This document shows, one piece after another, positions 34,965-42,445 of a stretch of DNA of 64,000 nucleotides. The position numbers were made by a program, and so were the translations under genes. Positions within the stretch are counted from its first letter, which is position 1; every line of letters starts with the position of its first letter. The notes beneath the pieces were generated by a model. That model saw only the letters and a program-made list of their open reading frames with translations, did no database searches and was not told where the DNA came from. Origin of the DNA: Haloarchaeobius litoreus (GTDB lineage: Archaea; Halobacteriota; Halobacteria; Halobacteriales; Natrialbaceae); the NCBI RefSeq assembly GCF_024495425.1, contig NZ_JANHJR010000003.1:868001-932000 (forward strand), given 5' to 3'.

Positions 34965-35290
34965 GTCGTTTGAGAGACGACAGATTGACACTGGATCACG
35001 AGACGGTTTCTGGTCCTCATGCAGGCAGCCACGACGGGAACTCGTCGCGAGATCGTCGGCGGGACCAAACCGTGTCGACGCGAAACGGTGGGGTAGGCGG
35101 TCGATAGGTATGACTCGAAGTGGGAGACTGCGGTGGGGCTGTTTCGGGAGGGAGCCACGTTCGACCTGAACGGGAGGGGGGTCTCCCGTGGGGGACGGTC
35201 GCGACTGGTCGGTGAGACGAGGGCACGGGGCTGGGAGACTCCTTTGTCGGGGGGTCGTGTAGCATGCTAGCACGAGGGGTCGAACCCCCC

Positions 35291-35313
35291 CACCCCTTCG
35301 TTTCGGGTGGAAC
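35291..35313 (-). promoter_or_regulatory. ORB element, left side of the unwinding region
   Basis: Minus strand: TTCCACCCGAAACGAAGGGG, then TG. It differs from the 35519 element only in the three dyad-centre bases. Its G-string points away from the AT-rich core. Confidence 0.88.
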
Positions 35314-35343
35314 CGGGGAACGGGTGGGGTGGGGGGAGGCGGT

Positions 35344-35450
35344 CATCTAGTAAGGGCAATCTTTAATACACTACTCTTGAAACAGTATCCGCGAACCAAA
35401 GTAAAACCAACTTCTACTAGTTACTAGCTATATTCAACACTAGACGTTCG
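35344..35450. other. AT-rich candidate DNA-unwinding element
   Basis: About 107 bases much richer in A+T than the surroundings (for example aatctttaatacactactc and ctagttactagctatattc), placed between two outward-pointing ORBs. This is the known layout of haloarchaeal origins. Confidence 0.75.
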
Positions 35451-35518
35451 TCCATTCCTGTTCGACTACTAGAACGAAACCACCAGTTCGTCCACCTCCC
35501 CACCCACTGCCACTGCCC

Positions 35519-35541
35519 GTTCCAGTTGAAACGAAGGGGTG
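35519..35541 (+). promoter_or_regulatory. ORB element, right side of the unwinding region
   Basis: Plus strand: TTCCAGTTGAAACGAAGGGG, then TGGGGGG. It is the best match to the haloarchaeal ORB in the region, including the extended G-string, and it is inverted relative to the element at 35291. Confidence 0.9.
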
Positions 35542-36149
35542 GGGGGCTACAGGCTCTGCAAAGGGATGCTAGCGCAGGGCATGCTAGAATGACGGCACGG
35601 CCCGGCGGCATCGTGATATCATGTGATTGGACGTTCGTACCGGTACGGCTCACGACGAGCAGTTCGAGTCGAGTCGACTCGAATCGGCCTCGGTCGGGGT
35701 GGCTCCGTGGGGTTGAGGTGGCTCCGTCGGGTCGAGGTCGGGTCGGACTGACGAGCTCGGGGCAGGCCCTCGTCGATCGTTCGACCACGCGACATCCGAC
35801 GGGGTCTCACCCTGCTCCCGACCCCGCCAGCCCCAGGTGACGAGTCCGCGAACTCTGCTGTGTGCCGGAACAGCCGGCGTGGCTGGGCGGGCTGTGCCGG
35901 GTAGTGCAGCTGTGGTTGGCGGGTGCAGTTGTGGTCGGTGCCACCTCGCACGCGCAGTGGTACTCTGGACTGGTCGCCGGCGGGCTGCGGAGCGCGGGGG
36001 GTCGTTCGGCTCGTTTCCGGTCGCCAGTCCCGTGATTCTCCTCCGTCATCCACCTCCACGTGAAACGGTTCGGTTGTCGCGTCAGGGCGACTGAACCGGG
36101 GTTCTCGACGGCCGAAATCTACAATAACGCGGCCTTACCATCGTGATAA

Positions 36150-36172
36150 CACCCCCGTATTTCGACTGGAAA
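36150..36172 (-). promoter_or_regulatory. ORB-like element upstream of the origin-associated GTPase gene
   Basis: Minus strand: TTCCAGTCGAAATACGGGGG, then TG. The dyad and G-string fit but the AAC/GAA centre is changed (17 of 23 bases match). It lies about 120 bases upstream of the GTPase start. Confidence 0.6.
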
Positions 36173-36294
36173 ACGGTCAACGCGTGGGGCTCGAAACTCC
36201 ATGTCTGACGTACGCTTAAGTGAATCGAGTGCGGTACTACTGCCAGACGCACGTGACTCGCCGGTTCGAGACGCGTGTGGGAGGACAGAATAGG

Positions 36295-36942
36295 ATGGGA
36301 CTCATTTCAGGACTCAAAGACAGTCTTCAGCAGGTACGAGAGACGCTGTTCGCCGAGGAGGATCAACAGAAGCGAATCGGCATCTACGGCCCACCCAACG
36401 CGGGGAAGACGACACTCGCGAATCGAATCGCCCGTGACTGGACCGGCGACGCCGTCGGCCCTGAGAGTCACGTGCCACACGAGACACGACGCGCACGCCG
36501 GAAGGAGAACGTCGAGATCAAGCGCAACGGGAGCTCGGTCAACATCGACATCGTCGACACGCCCGGCGTGACGACGAAGGTCGACTACGAGGAGTTCCTC
36601 GACTACGAGGAGTTCGACCAGGACGAGGCCGTTCGCCGGTCGCGCGAGGCGACGGAGGGCGTCGCCGAGGCCATGCACTGGCTTCGCGAGGACGTCGACG
36701 GCGTCATCTACGTGCTCGACAGCACGACGGACCCCTTCACGCAGGTGAACACGATGCTCATCGGCATCATCGAGTCGCGGGACCTTCCCGTGCTCATCTT
36801 CGCGAACAAGATAGACCTCGACGATTCGAGCATCAAGCGCATCGAGGACGCGTTCCCCCAGCACGAGACGGTGCCGCTCTCGGCGCTCGAGGGCGAGAAC
36901 ATGGACGAAGTGTACGACAAGATCGCGGAGTACTTTGGGTGA
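36295..36942 (+). CDS. oapA: Era/Der-like GTPase, origin-associated (OapA-type)
   Basis: A 215-residue GTP-binding protein with all G motifs: GPPNAGKT (32-39, P-loop), DTPG (88-91), NKID (171-174) and SAL (196-198). It belongs to the TRAFAC Era-like group without an RNA-binding KH domain. The position next to the origin and the following two genes match the haloarchaeal origin-associated proteins oapA-oapB-oapC, from which I take the name. The ATG at 36295 is supported by a GGAGGAC ribosome-binding site 9 bases before it, uncommon in this window. Its stop overlaps GTG (36939) of the next frame, so translation is coupled. Confidence 0.9.
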   Translation: MGLISGLKDSLQQVRETLFAEEDQQKRIGIYGPPNAGKTTLANRIARDWTGDAVGPESHVPHETRRARRKENVEIKRNGSSVNIDIVDTPGVTTKVDYEEFLDYEEFDQDEAVRRSREATEGVAEAMHWLREDVDGVIYVLDSTTDPFTQVNTMLIGIIESRDLPVLIFANKIDLDDSSIKRIEDAFPQHETVPLSALEGENMDEVYDKIAEYFG

Positions 36943-36947
36943 GACAG

Positions 36948-37334
36948 ATGCCGGAAGCAAAAACCTCAGACAACGGCGGGGTCCAGATCGACCTCATCAG
37001 CGGACAGCGCATGGAGAACCTCGCGAGCATGGAGAAGATCCGCATCATCCTCGACGGGGTTCGCGACGGGAACATCGTCATCCTCGAAGAGGGGCTCTCC
37101 CCCGACGAGGAGTCCAAGCTCATCGAGGTGACGATGACCGAGATCAGCCCGGACGAGTTCAACGGCATCGAGATCGAGACGTACCCACGCTCCCAGACCA
37201 ACGACGCCTCCATCCTCGACCGCATCATGGGGAAGGAGGAGACGGCGAAGCTCACCGTCATCGGTCCGGCGAACCAGATCGAGACGTTGCACAAGGACGA
37301 AACGCTCATCAGCGCCCTCGTCTCCCGGAAATAA
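36948..37334 (+). CDS. oapB: DUF2073 family protein, origin-associated (OapB-type)
   Basis: A 128-residue cytoplasmic protein: VQIDLISGQRMENLASMEKIRIILDG at the start, GNIVILEEGLSPDEESKLIEVTM in the middle and TLHKDETLISALVSRK at the end, which I recognise as DUF2073. Function is unknown; conservation beside archaeal origins and GTPase genes suggests a replication or ribosome-linked role. I used the ATG at 36948; a GTG at 36939 overlapping the previous stop is also possible. The stop TAATG overlaps the start of the zinc-ribbon gene. Confidence 0.9.
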   Translation: MPEAKTSDNGGVQIDLISGQRMENLASMEKIRIILDGVRDGNIVILEEGLSPDEESKLIEVTMTEISPDEFNGIEIETYPRSQTNDASILDRIMGKEETAKLTVIGPANQIETLHKDETLISALVSRK

Positions 37335-38332
37335 TGCCGCACCAGTGTACCGACTGCGGGCGCACGTTCGAGGACGGCTCGAAGGAGATGCTGTCGGGCT
37401 GTCCGGACTGTGGCGGCAACAAGTTCCAGTTCATCCCGGCCGACGCCGTCGACGAGTCGGTCGAGGCGAACTCACCGGGGGACCCCCCGAGCCGGAGCTC
37501 CTCCGCTGGCGCGGTGAGCAAGGCGGCCACCACGGTCCGCGACTGGGTCGGCGGCGGCAGCGACGACGCCGAGCGGCGACCGGGCCGCGACCGGTCGTCC
37601 GGTGACCGCCCGTCCGACGAGTGGCCGAAGTCCGCGACCGAGGACTACGACACGCCCGCGGAGAAGGCGGCCGCCCGGTCCAGCGACGAGGGTGGGGCGA
37701 GCGCCGGGGCGTCCGCGACGGCTGACACGGCCGCCGACGCGTCCGCGACGGCTGACACGACCACCGACGCCTCGGCGACCGATACCTCTACGGCCGATGC
37801 CCAGTCGGAGGCGGCGTCCACGACGCACACCGACCCGAACAGCGACGACGGCACCATCCAGGCCCGGGCAGCCGGTGACGAGGACAACGCACAGGCGAGC
37901 GCCCGGTCGGATGTCGTCTCGCCGGACGAACTGCCGGAGGGGACCGCGACACCGCCGGCGGATGCACCGGAGATGGCCGACGCCGCTGCGAACGAGTCCG
38001 GACGCGCACCCGAACCGGGGACGGCAGCGGGTGGTCGGGAGAGTCCGGCGGAGAGCTCCGGGGCCCCCGACGTCCCCGGTCCGTCTCCCGACACCGCCGC
38101 CGACCGCCACGAGGTCGCGGATCCGGCGGACACCCAGATCGAGGACCGGCCGGATCTCGACGAGCTTCGCGAGGAGCTCAACCAGCAGTTCGAGAGCATC
38201 AAGATCCTCAATCCGGGTCAGTACGAGCTGAACCTGATGGAGCTGTACGACCGCGAGGAGTACATCATCTCGCTGCGCGAGGACGGCCGTTACGTCATCG
38301 ACGTGCCGGACTCCTGGCGCGGCGACGACTGA
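37334..38332 (+). CDS. oapC: Zinc-ribbon protein with long disordered linker, origin-associated (OapC-type)
   Basis: 332 residues. The N-terminal zinc ribbon is C5-x2-C8 (QCTDCGRTF) and C23-x2-C26 (GCPDCGGNKF). A roughly 200-residue linker (about 45-255) is rich in A, D, T, S and P and contains a 30-base tandem repeat (37709-37768, ASATADT units). A conserved C-terminal domain follows (about 270-332: RPDLDELREELNQQFESIKILNPGQYELN...). It is translated from an ATG overlapping the stop of the DUF2073 gene. The two ends are conserved in the family while the linker length varies; a scaffold at the origin or ribosome is a guess. Confidence 0.9.
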   Translation: MPHQCTDCGRTFEDGSKEMLSGCPDCGGNKFQFIPADAVDESVEANSPGDPPSRSSSAGAVSKAATTVRDWVGGGSDDAERRPGRDRSSGDRPSDEWPKSATEDYDTPAEKAAARSSDEGGASAGASATADTAADASATADTTTDASATDTSTADAQSEAASTTHTDPNSDDGTIQARAAGDEDNAQASARSDVVSPDELPEGTATPPADAPEMADAAANESGRAPEPGTAAGGRESPAESSGAPDVPGPSPDTAADRHEVADPADTQIEDRPDLDELREELNQQFESIKILNPGQYELNLMELYDREEYIISLREDGRYVIDVPDSWRGDD

Positions 38333-38424
38333 GGCCCACCTCCCACCGTTCGTCTCGACACCCCTCTACTTCTACTCCAGAGCTCCCTGATAGGCGTGGA
38401 AACGTGAATATAATAGCTATCCGG

Positions 38425-38446
38425 ATTCCAGTCGAAACAGTGGTGT
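38425..38446 (+). promoter_or_regulatory. Degenerate ORB-like element downstream of oapC
   Basis: Plus strand: TTCCAGTCGAAACAGTGGTG, then T. The dyad and AAAC are intact but the G-string is broken. It lies in the spacer before the microprotein gene, about 55 bases upstream of its start. Confidence 0.4.
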
Positions 38447-38467
38447 AGCACGGACGCCGGAACTGAT

Positions 38468-38477
38468 AGTTTTAAGC
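38468..38477 (+). promoter_or_regulatory. TATA-like box of the microprotein operon
   Basis: The sequence agttttaagc is centred about 28 bases before the ATG at 38501. The spacing is that of a leaderless archaeal promoter and supports the tiny gene being real. Confidence 0.65.
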
Positions 38478-38500
38478 ACTCCCACCCGTTCGTGACGAAC

Positions 38501-38590
38501 ATGAGCGAAGCCACGAAGATCGTACTCGCGACGGTCGGAATCGCCGGAGCACTGTCTGTCGCGCTGGTCGTCGCCAGCCTCGGCATCTGA
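38501..38590 (+). CDS. 29-residue single-helix membrane microprotein
   Basis: A very short frame encoding 29 residues: MSEATKIVLATVGIAGALSV, then ALVVASLGI. Everything after the first six residues forms one transmembrane helix. It has a leaderless promoter, GC-rich third positions like its neighbours, and its TGA overlaps the ATG of the next gene (TGATG), so translation is coupled. I recognise no family. It may be a membrane partner of the 261-residue protein encoded next, but this is inference from the coupling. Confidence 0.75.
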   Translation: MSEATKIVLATVGIAGALSVALVVASLGI

Positions 38591-39375
38591 TGTTCCAGGA
38601 ACGGGAGCTTTCTCCGCAGGTCGCCGCCGTCCGTGAGCGCCACGCACCCGACGCGCTCGTCCTCGACGCGGCGAAGGACTTCGAGACGCTGCCGCCCGCG
38701 CAGGCGGAGGACCTCGGGCTGCTCGTCGACTCGCTCGACCCGAAGACGTACCCGCGGGAGTGGCTCCCCGCGGACGCGCCGGCGGTGCTCGACCGGCTCG
38801 CCGGCTCCACGTTCACCATCGGTGCGCCGGGCGACGGCAGCATCGCGTGGACACATCAGACCGACCCCCCGGTCGTCATCGTCAAACCGCGTGTGCAGGG
38901 CTCGCCGACGGAGTTCGTCGACTTTCTCGTCGCGGAGGCGCTCGTGGAGGTCGGGCTCGACGTGCCGGAGCACTTCCTCGGCTTCTTCCAGGAGCACTAC
39001 CGCGAGTTCGACGCTGCGGTGTCGCTGGACCCGAACGCCACCTACCAGGTCGCGGCCGCGCTGTACGACGGCTGGGTCGGCCTGCACACACGGGACGTCT
39101 TCGCCGGTTGGCTCGAGACGGAACCGGCACTCGGGGACGCTTGGCAGGACGCCGGAAACCGGCTCGAAGGGCGGCTCGACGGGCTCTCCCGCGAGGTGGC
39201 ACTCGGCAAGACCGACTTCGCCGACGCCACGGAACTCGCCTGTAGCGCCATCAAGCACGCGCTGGAGCTCCCGGCCCCGTTCGGCGCGCTGGACGCACAT
39301 GCCTACCGCGACCGGGGTGCCCCGTACGCGGTTCGCTGGGCGGAGAAGACGTTCGAGAGACTCGACGAGAACTGA
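38590..39375 (+). CDS. Conserved haloarchaeal protein of unknown function
   Basis: A 261-residue soluble protein, mostly alpha-helical, with no signal peptide. It opens MFQERELSPQVAAVRERHAP and includes DYPREWLPADAPAVLDRLAG-like and IVKPRVQGSPTEFVDFLVAEALVEVG segments, ending RWAEKTFERLDEN. Cysteine occurs once (ELACSAIKHALE). No catalytic motif is obvious and I do not recognise a named family. It is translated from an ATG overlapping the microprotein stop, so the two should be made together. Confidence 0.85.
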   Translation: MFQERELSPQVAAVRERHAPDALVLDAAKDFETLPPAQAEDLGLLVDSLDPKTYPREWLPADAPAVLDRLAGSTFTIGAPGDGSIAWTHQTDPPVVIVKPRVQGSPTEFVDFLVAEALVEVGLDVPEHFLGFFQEHYREFDAAVSLDPNATYQVAAALYDGWVGLHTRDVFAGWLETEPALGDAWQDAGNRLEGRLDGLSREVALGKTDFADATELACSAIKHALELPAPFGALDAHAYRDRGAPYAVRWAEKTFERLDEN

Positions 39376-39400
39376 CCTCGTTCGGCCGGCCGTCCGCTTC

Positions 39401-39712
39401 CTACTCCTCGACGCGGTCGAGCACGACCCCGTCGTCGAACCCGCCGCGCTCCTCGCATTTCGCCCGTCGTTTCTGCTGGAGTTCGTCCGCGTCGATGGTC
39501 TCGGCGTCGCGTATCGCCGCGACGACGTCGAGCACGTCGCCCAGCTCCGCGGCGCTCGGATCGTCGCGGAACTCGGTGGCCTCCTCGACGAGCTTCTCCC
39601 GGAGCCGTTCGCGGTACGCCTCCCCCTCGACGGTGTGCGTGACTGGTGTCTCGTCGTTCTCGCGGATCACCTCGGGGATGCGGTCGCGGACGAGCTTGTC
39701 GTACGTTCGCAT
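39401..39712 (-). CDS. MazG-like nucleotide pyrophosphohydrolase
   Basis: A 103-residue, single-domain member of the all-alpha NTP pyrophosphohydrolase group (related to phosphoribosyl-ATP pyrophosphatase HisE and MazG). The start MRTYDKLVRDRIPEVI and the metal-binding helix LREKLVEEATEF with AAELGDVLDVVAAI (ExxE and ExxD-type motifs) are diagnostic. It ends KREERGG-like (KCEERGGFDDGVVLDRVEE). The substrate is unknown, with house-cleaning of nucleotides the usual inference. It lies 13 bases downstream of the RecA-like gene on the same strand and may be co-transcribed with it. Confidence 0.9.
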   Translation of the reverse strand: MRTYDKLVRDRIPEVIRENDETPVTHTVEGEAYRERLREKLVEEATEFRDDPSAAELGDVLDVVAAIRDAETIDADELQQKRRAKCEERGGFDDGVVLDRVEE

Positions 39713-39725
39713 CTCTGAACGTCGG

Positions 39726-40304
39726 TCAGTCCCGGATCTCGACGTTCCCGTCGACATCGAGGTCGACGACCACGTCGAACAGGTCGCGGTAACCGGTCTC
39801 GGTGTCCTCGTCGTGGACCTCGTCGGAGAGGTGACACAGCGCGATGGCGTCGTGTTCGTCGACGAGGTCGACGAGGCGTTCGACGGCATTGCGGGCCTCG
39901 TCCTCGCCGGCGTAGTAGGCGAGCTCGGTGATGGAGTCGAAGCTGACCCGCAGTTTGCCGTCGTGTTCGTCGAAGAAGCGTTCGGCCTGCTCGACGATGC
40001 CGGCGACGTCGTCGGGGGCGGAGACGTAGTGGACGCGGTCGCTCGACCGGCGCGAGTAGCCGCGTTCGACGCTCAGCGTGTCGAGGATGACCGCCTTGGA
40101 GTCGTCGACGTCGTAGTAGTCGAGCTTCTGGCGTACCTCGCGGGCCGTGGTCCGTGTCGAGATGACGAGAAAGTGGTCGGTGTCGTCGCGGAGGAAGTTG
40201 GTGTCGATGCGGTCGGTCTCCCCTGTCGAGGGATGGACCAGCAGGATGCTCGTTCCACCCGCGACGGTTCGGTCGCTCCCATCGATACCGAGCGTGTAGT
40301 CCAT
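39726..40304 (-). CDS. RecA/KaiC-like protein with degenerate Walker A
   Basis: A 192-residue protein with the RadA/KaiC fold order: MDYTLGIDGSDRTVAGGTSILLVHPSTGETDRI at the N-terminus, HFLVISTRTTAREVRQKLDYYD next, then KLRVSFDSITELAYYAG in the Walker B place, and AIALCHLSDEVHDEDT. The P-loop GxxxxGK(S/T) is replaced by VHPSTGETD, so ATP binding is doubtful. Haloarchaea have many such short KaiC-like or RAD55-like proteins, often linked to signalling. The ATG at 40304 was chosen by this homology. It is followed downstream by the MazG-like gene. Confidence 0.8.
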   Translation of the reverse strand: MDYTLGIDGSDRTVAGGTSILLVHPSTGETDRIDTNFLRDDTDHFLVISTRTTAREVRQKLDYYDVDDSKAVILDTLSVERGYSRRSSDRVHYVSAPDDVAGIVEQAERFFDEHDGKLRVSFDSITELAYYAGEDEARNAVERLVDLVDEHDAIALCHLSDEVHDEDTETGYRDLFDVVVDLDVDGNVEIRD

Positions 40305-40442
40305 ACACGCGGGAACCGGTGGCGTGAACTTAAGCGTGCGGGTGGTCGATTGCGTGACGGTAGCGGGGGACACCCGGCCGTGTTGGGGGGCGATTCGGAA
40401 CCGCTGACGAGATTCGAGACCGGGACGGGGGATCCGAGTCCG

Positions 40443-40886
40443 TCACAGCAGCGAGTCGGCCGTCGCGGCACCGACGACGCTGAAGATGGCACCGACGGCG
40501 GTGGCCTTGAGCGTCGTCTCGACCACGTCCATGTTCGTGGGGTCGGTCAGAACCTCGCCGTCGACGAGGAACGTGTTCGGCGCGTCGAAAGCCAGTGCGA
40601 GGATGAGGACGGAGCCGAAGGAGACGACCATCAGCGAGACGAACCGCAGCGGGACACCGCCGACCTCGGCCTCGCGGTCGGGGTTGCGGTCGTCGTCGGC
40701 CTTGTACAGCGCACCGTAGCCGATGGCGAAGACGATGGCGACGACGGCGACGGCGTGGGCCGTGCTCATGCTCGCCGCGAGCACCCAGACCTCCTCGGTG
40801 ACGACGAACGGCCCCGCGAGCAGGAAGCCGCCGACGATCTGCTGGGCGCTGTCGGCGAGCTGGAAGCGCCGTCGGGAGCCGACCAT
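40443..40886 (-). CDS. DUF2391-type integral membrane protein
   Basis: A 147-residue protein with four membrane helices (about 15-35, 42-60, 80-100 and 122-145), a short charged loop KADDDRNPDRE between helices 2 and 3, and an external loop LVDGEVLTDPTNMD. I recognise it as the family catalogued as DUF2391 (TIGR02587-like), from memory. The family has no known function. The ATG at 40886 marks the family start; the frame continues upstream into the promoter region of the divergent methyltransferase gene. Confidence 0.85.
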   Translation of the reverse strand: MVGSRRRFQLADSAQQIVGGFLLAGPFVVTEEVWVLAASMSTAHAVAVVAIVFAIGYGALYKADDDRNPDREAEVGGVPLRFVSLMVVSFGSVLILALAFDAPNTFLVDGEVLTDPTNMDVVETTLKATAVGAIFSVVGAATADSLL

Positions 40887-40997
40887 ATCCACCCCTGACT
40901 CGGGCACCCGAGTAAACGGTTCCGCTCTCGGACGGGGTGGAGTGGCCGTCGCTGCCGTGTCGAACCCGTTTTGGTCGGGGCGACCGAACCCGTAGCC

Positions 40998-41678
40998 ATG
41001 AGCGTCAGAGCAGAGTTCGACGCCTGGGCGAAGGACGGCCGCGACCGGGGGATGGAGGAGCGCCATTGGCACACCGCCAAGCACGCACTGGCGCGGATGC
41101 CCGTCGAGGCCGGCGACACGATCGTCGACCTCGGCTGTGGCTCCGGCTACGCCGGCCGGGCACTGCGTGACACGAAGGACGCGGGCCGGGTCTGGGGGCT
41201 CGACGGCTCGCCGGAGATGGCCCACAACGCGCGGTCGTACACCGACGACGGGGCGGTCGCCTACCTCGTCGGCGACTTCGGTTCGCTCCCGTTCGCGACC
41301 GATTCGGTCGACCACGTCTGGTCCATGGAGGCGTTCTACTACGCCGCCGACCCGGCGCACACACTCGAGGAGGTCGCCCGCATCCTCCGCCCCGGCGGGA
41401 CGTTCTACTGCGCGGTGAACTACTACGAGGAGAACGTCCACTCCCACGAGTGGCAGGAGTTCATCGAGGTCGAGATGACCCGCTGGAGCGCCCCGGAGTA
41501 CCGCGAGCGGTTCCGCGAGGCCGGCCTCCACGTCGCCGAGCAGGACACCATCCCGGACCGGGACATCGACATCCCCGACGCCGACGCGTTCCCGACCGAC
41601 GACTGGGAGACGCGCGAGGACATGGTCGAGCGCTACCGGACCTACGGGACGCTGCTGACGGTCGGTGTGGCGCCCTGA
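40998..41678 (+). CDS. Class I SAM-dependent methyltransferase
   Basis: A 226-residue Methyltransf_11/25-type enzyme. The SAM-binding motif I is IVDLGCGSGYAGRAL (about 41-55), the acidic post-I residue is in VWGLDGSPEMA, and motif II-like residues are in DHVWSMEAFYYAAD. LRPGGTFYCAVNYY marks motif III. The substrate-binding half includes HSHEWQEFIEVEMTRWS. The substrate cannot be read from the sequence. It is divergent from the DUF2391 gene and converges with the DUF1684 gene. Confidence 0.92.
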   Translation: MSVRAEFDAWAKDGRDRGMEERHWHTAKHALARMPVEAGDTIVDLGCGSGYAGRALRDTKDAGRVWGLDGSPEMAHNARSYTDDGAVAYLVGDFGSLPFATDSVDHVWSMEAFYYAADPAHTLEEVARILRPGGTFYCAVNYYEENVHSHEWQEFIEVEMTRWSAPEYRERFREAGLHVAEQDTIPDRDIDIPDADAFPTDDWETREDMVERYRTYGTLLTVGVAP

Positions 41679-41699
41679 CACCGTTTCGGACGGACTCGT

Positions 41700-42317
41700 T
41701 CAGTGCTCGCGCGGGTCGGGTGTCTTCTCGCCGGCCTCGACGACGGTCTCCAGCCAGTTCTCCTCGGGCGGTAGCGGGCAGGCGTAGGCGTCGCTGAAGC
41801 CACAGAACGGCGTGTAGGCGAGGTTGAAGTCGACGACGACGGCCTCACCGTCGTCCAGCTCCTGCTCCGCTTCGAGGTCCATGTACCGGCCGGCGTCGTA
41901 GCTCTGCTGTCCGGTCGTCTTGTCGCGGAACGGGACGAACAGCGTCTCGCGGTCCTCGCCGGTCGGTCGGTACGCCGCCAGCGCGTGCGTCTCGCCGCCG
42001 AGCTCGAACGTCAGCTCGCCGACCTTCCGGTAGCGCTGCTCGCCGCCCGTCGTCGTCTCCATCCGGGCGATCTCGTCGTCGTCGCCGTCGACGAGGTGGA
42101 GCGTCGCCGTCACGCGGTAGTCGGGGTCCGGCTCGAAGTAGTCCAGCCCGTCGAACGCGTCGCGCTCGGGTTCGGGAACCGGCGAGTGCGGGTGGCTCGC
42201 GAAGAACTCGTCCTTCTCGGCCCGTTTCGCCGCGAGCTCCTCGCGCCAGTCGTCGACGTCGAACTCGGCGGCTGTCCCGGCGTCGTCGGCCGTCTCGCCG
42301 GCGTCGCTGTCGGTCAT
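41700..42317 (-). CDS. DUF1684 family protein
   Basis: A 205-residue soluble protein of the DUF1684 family: DDWREELAAKRAEKDEFFASHPHSPVP (22-48) at the start, LDYFEPDPDYRV next, GETHALAAYRP and LFVPFRDKTTGQQSYDAGRYMD in the middle, and VVDFNLAYTPFCGFSDAYACPLPPEENWL at the end, which is the strongest family block. Function is unknown in the family; a beta-rich nutrient-binding or hydrolase-like fold has been suggested. It is divergent from the XPD-like helicase gene. Confidence 0.93.
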   Translation of the reverse strand: MTDSDAGETADDAGTAAEFDVDDWREELAAKRAEKDEFFASHPHSPVPEPERDAFDGLDYFEPDPDYRVTATLHLVDGDDDEIARMETTTGGEQRYRKVGELTFELGGETHALAAYRPTGEDRETLFVPFRDKTTGQQSYDAGRYMDLEAEQELDDGEAVVVDFNLAYTPFCGFSDAYACPLPPEENWLETVVEAGEKTPDPREH

Positions 42318-42445
42318 ACCCCTTGATTTCCGGTGGAGATGGGTAGCTGTTGCGCTCCGGGATGGGCGTGGGACCGCGCCGCCCGAATCTCACCCTTCTT
42401 GAACGATGCCGGCCCACCCTCCGACAAGCCTATGCACGGGGGACG

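Larger units (their letters stand above)
34551..36294. other. Presumed replication origin (oriC1-type), 1.74 kb gene-free
   Basis: A non-coding region between orc1 and the origin-associated GTPase gene. Four ORB elements are seen at 34561, 35291, 35519 and 36150. The pair at 35291 (minus) and 35519 (plus) flanks an AT-rich stretch at 35344-35450 that I read as the DNA-unwinding element. Short open frames here lack protein character. The region also holds 14-base tandem repeats (34896-34964), repeated GCATGCTAG words (35262 and 35579), a palindrome around 35662 and a 19-base direct repeat (35699-35736). Assignment as the active origin is inference from ORBs and gene order. Confidence 0.88.

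Noticed and set aside
35041-35100. A further ORB at GAAACGGTGGGGT (35082-35094)
   Set aside because: The G-string side is similar, but the TTCCA arm of the dyad is missing, so I did not list it as an element.
35262-35587. GCATGCTAG words as an attachment site or mobile-element end
   Set aside because: There is no integrase, transposase or target duplication nearby; short repeated words are common in origins.
34752-36094. Several frames of 60-146 codons in the origin region
   Set aside because: They are rich in R, S, P and T, overlap each other on both strands, and cover ORBs and AT-rich DNA that explain the region better.
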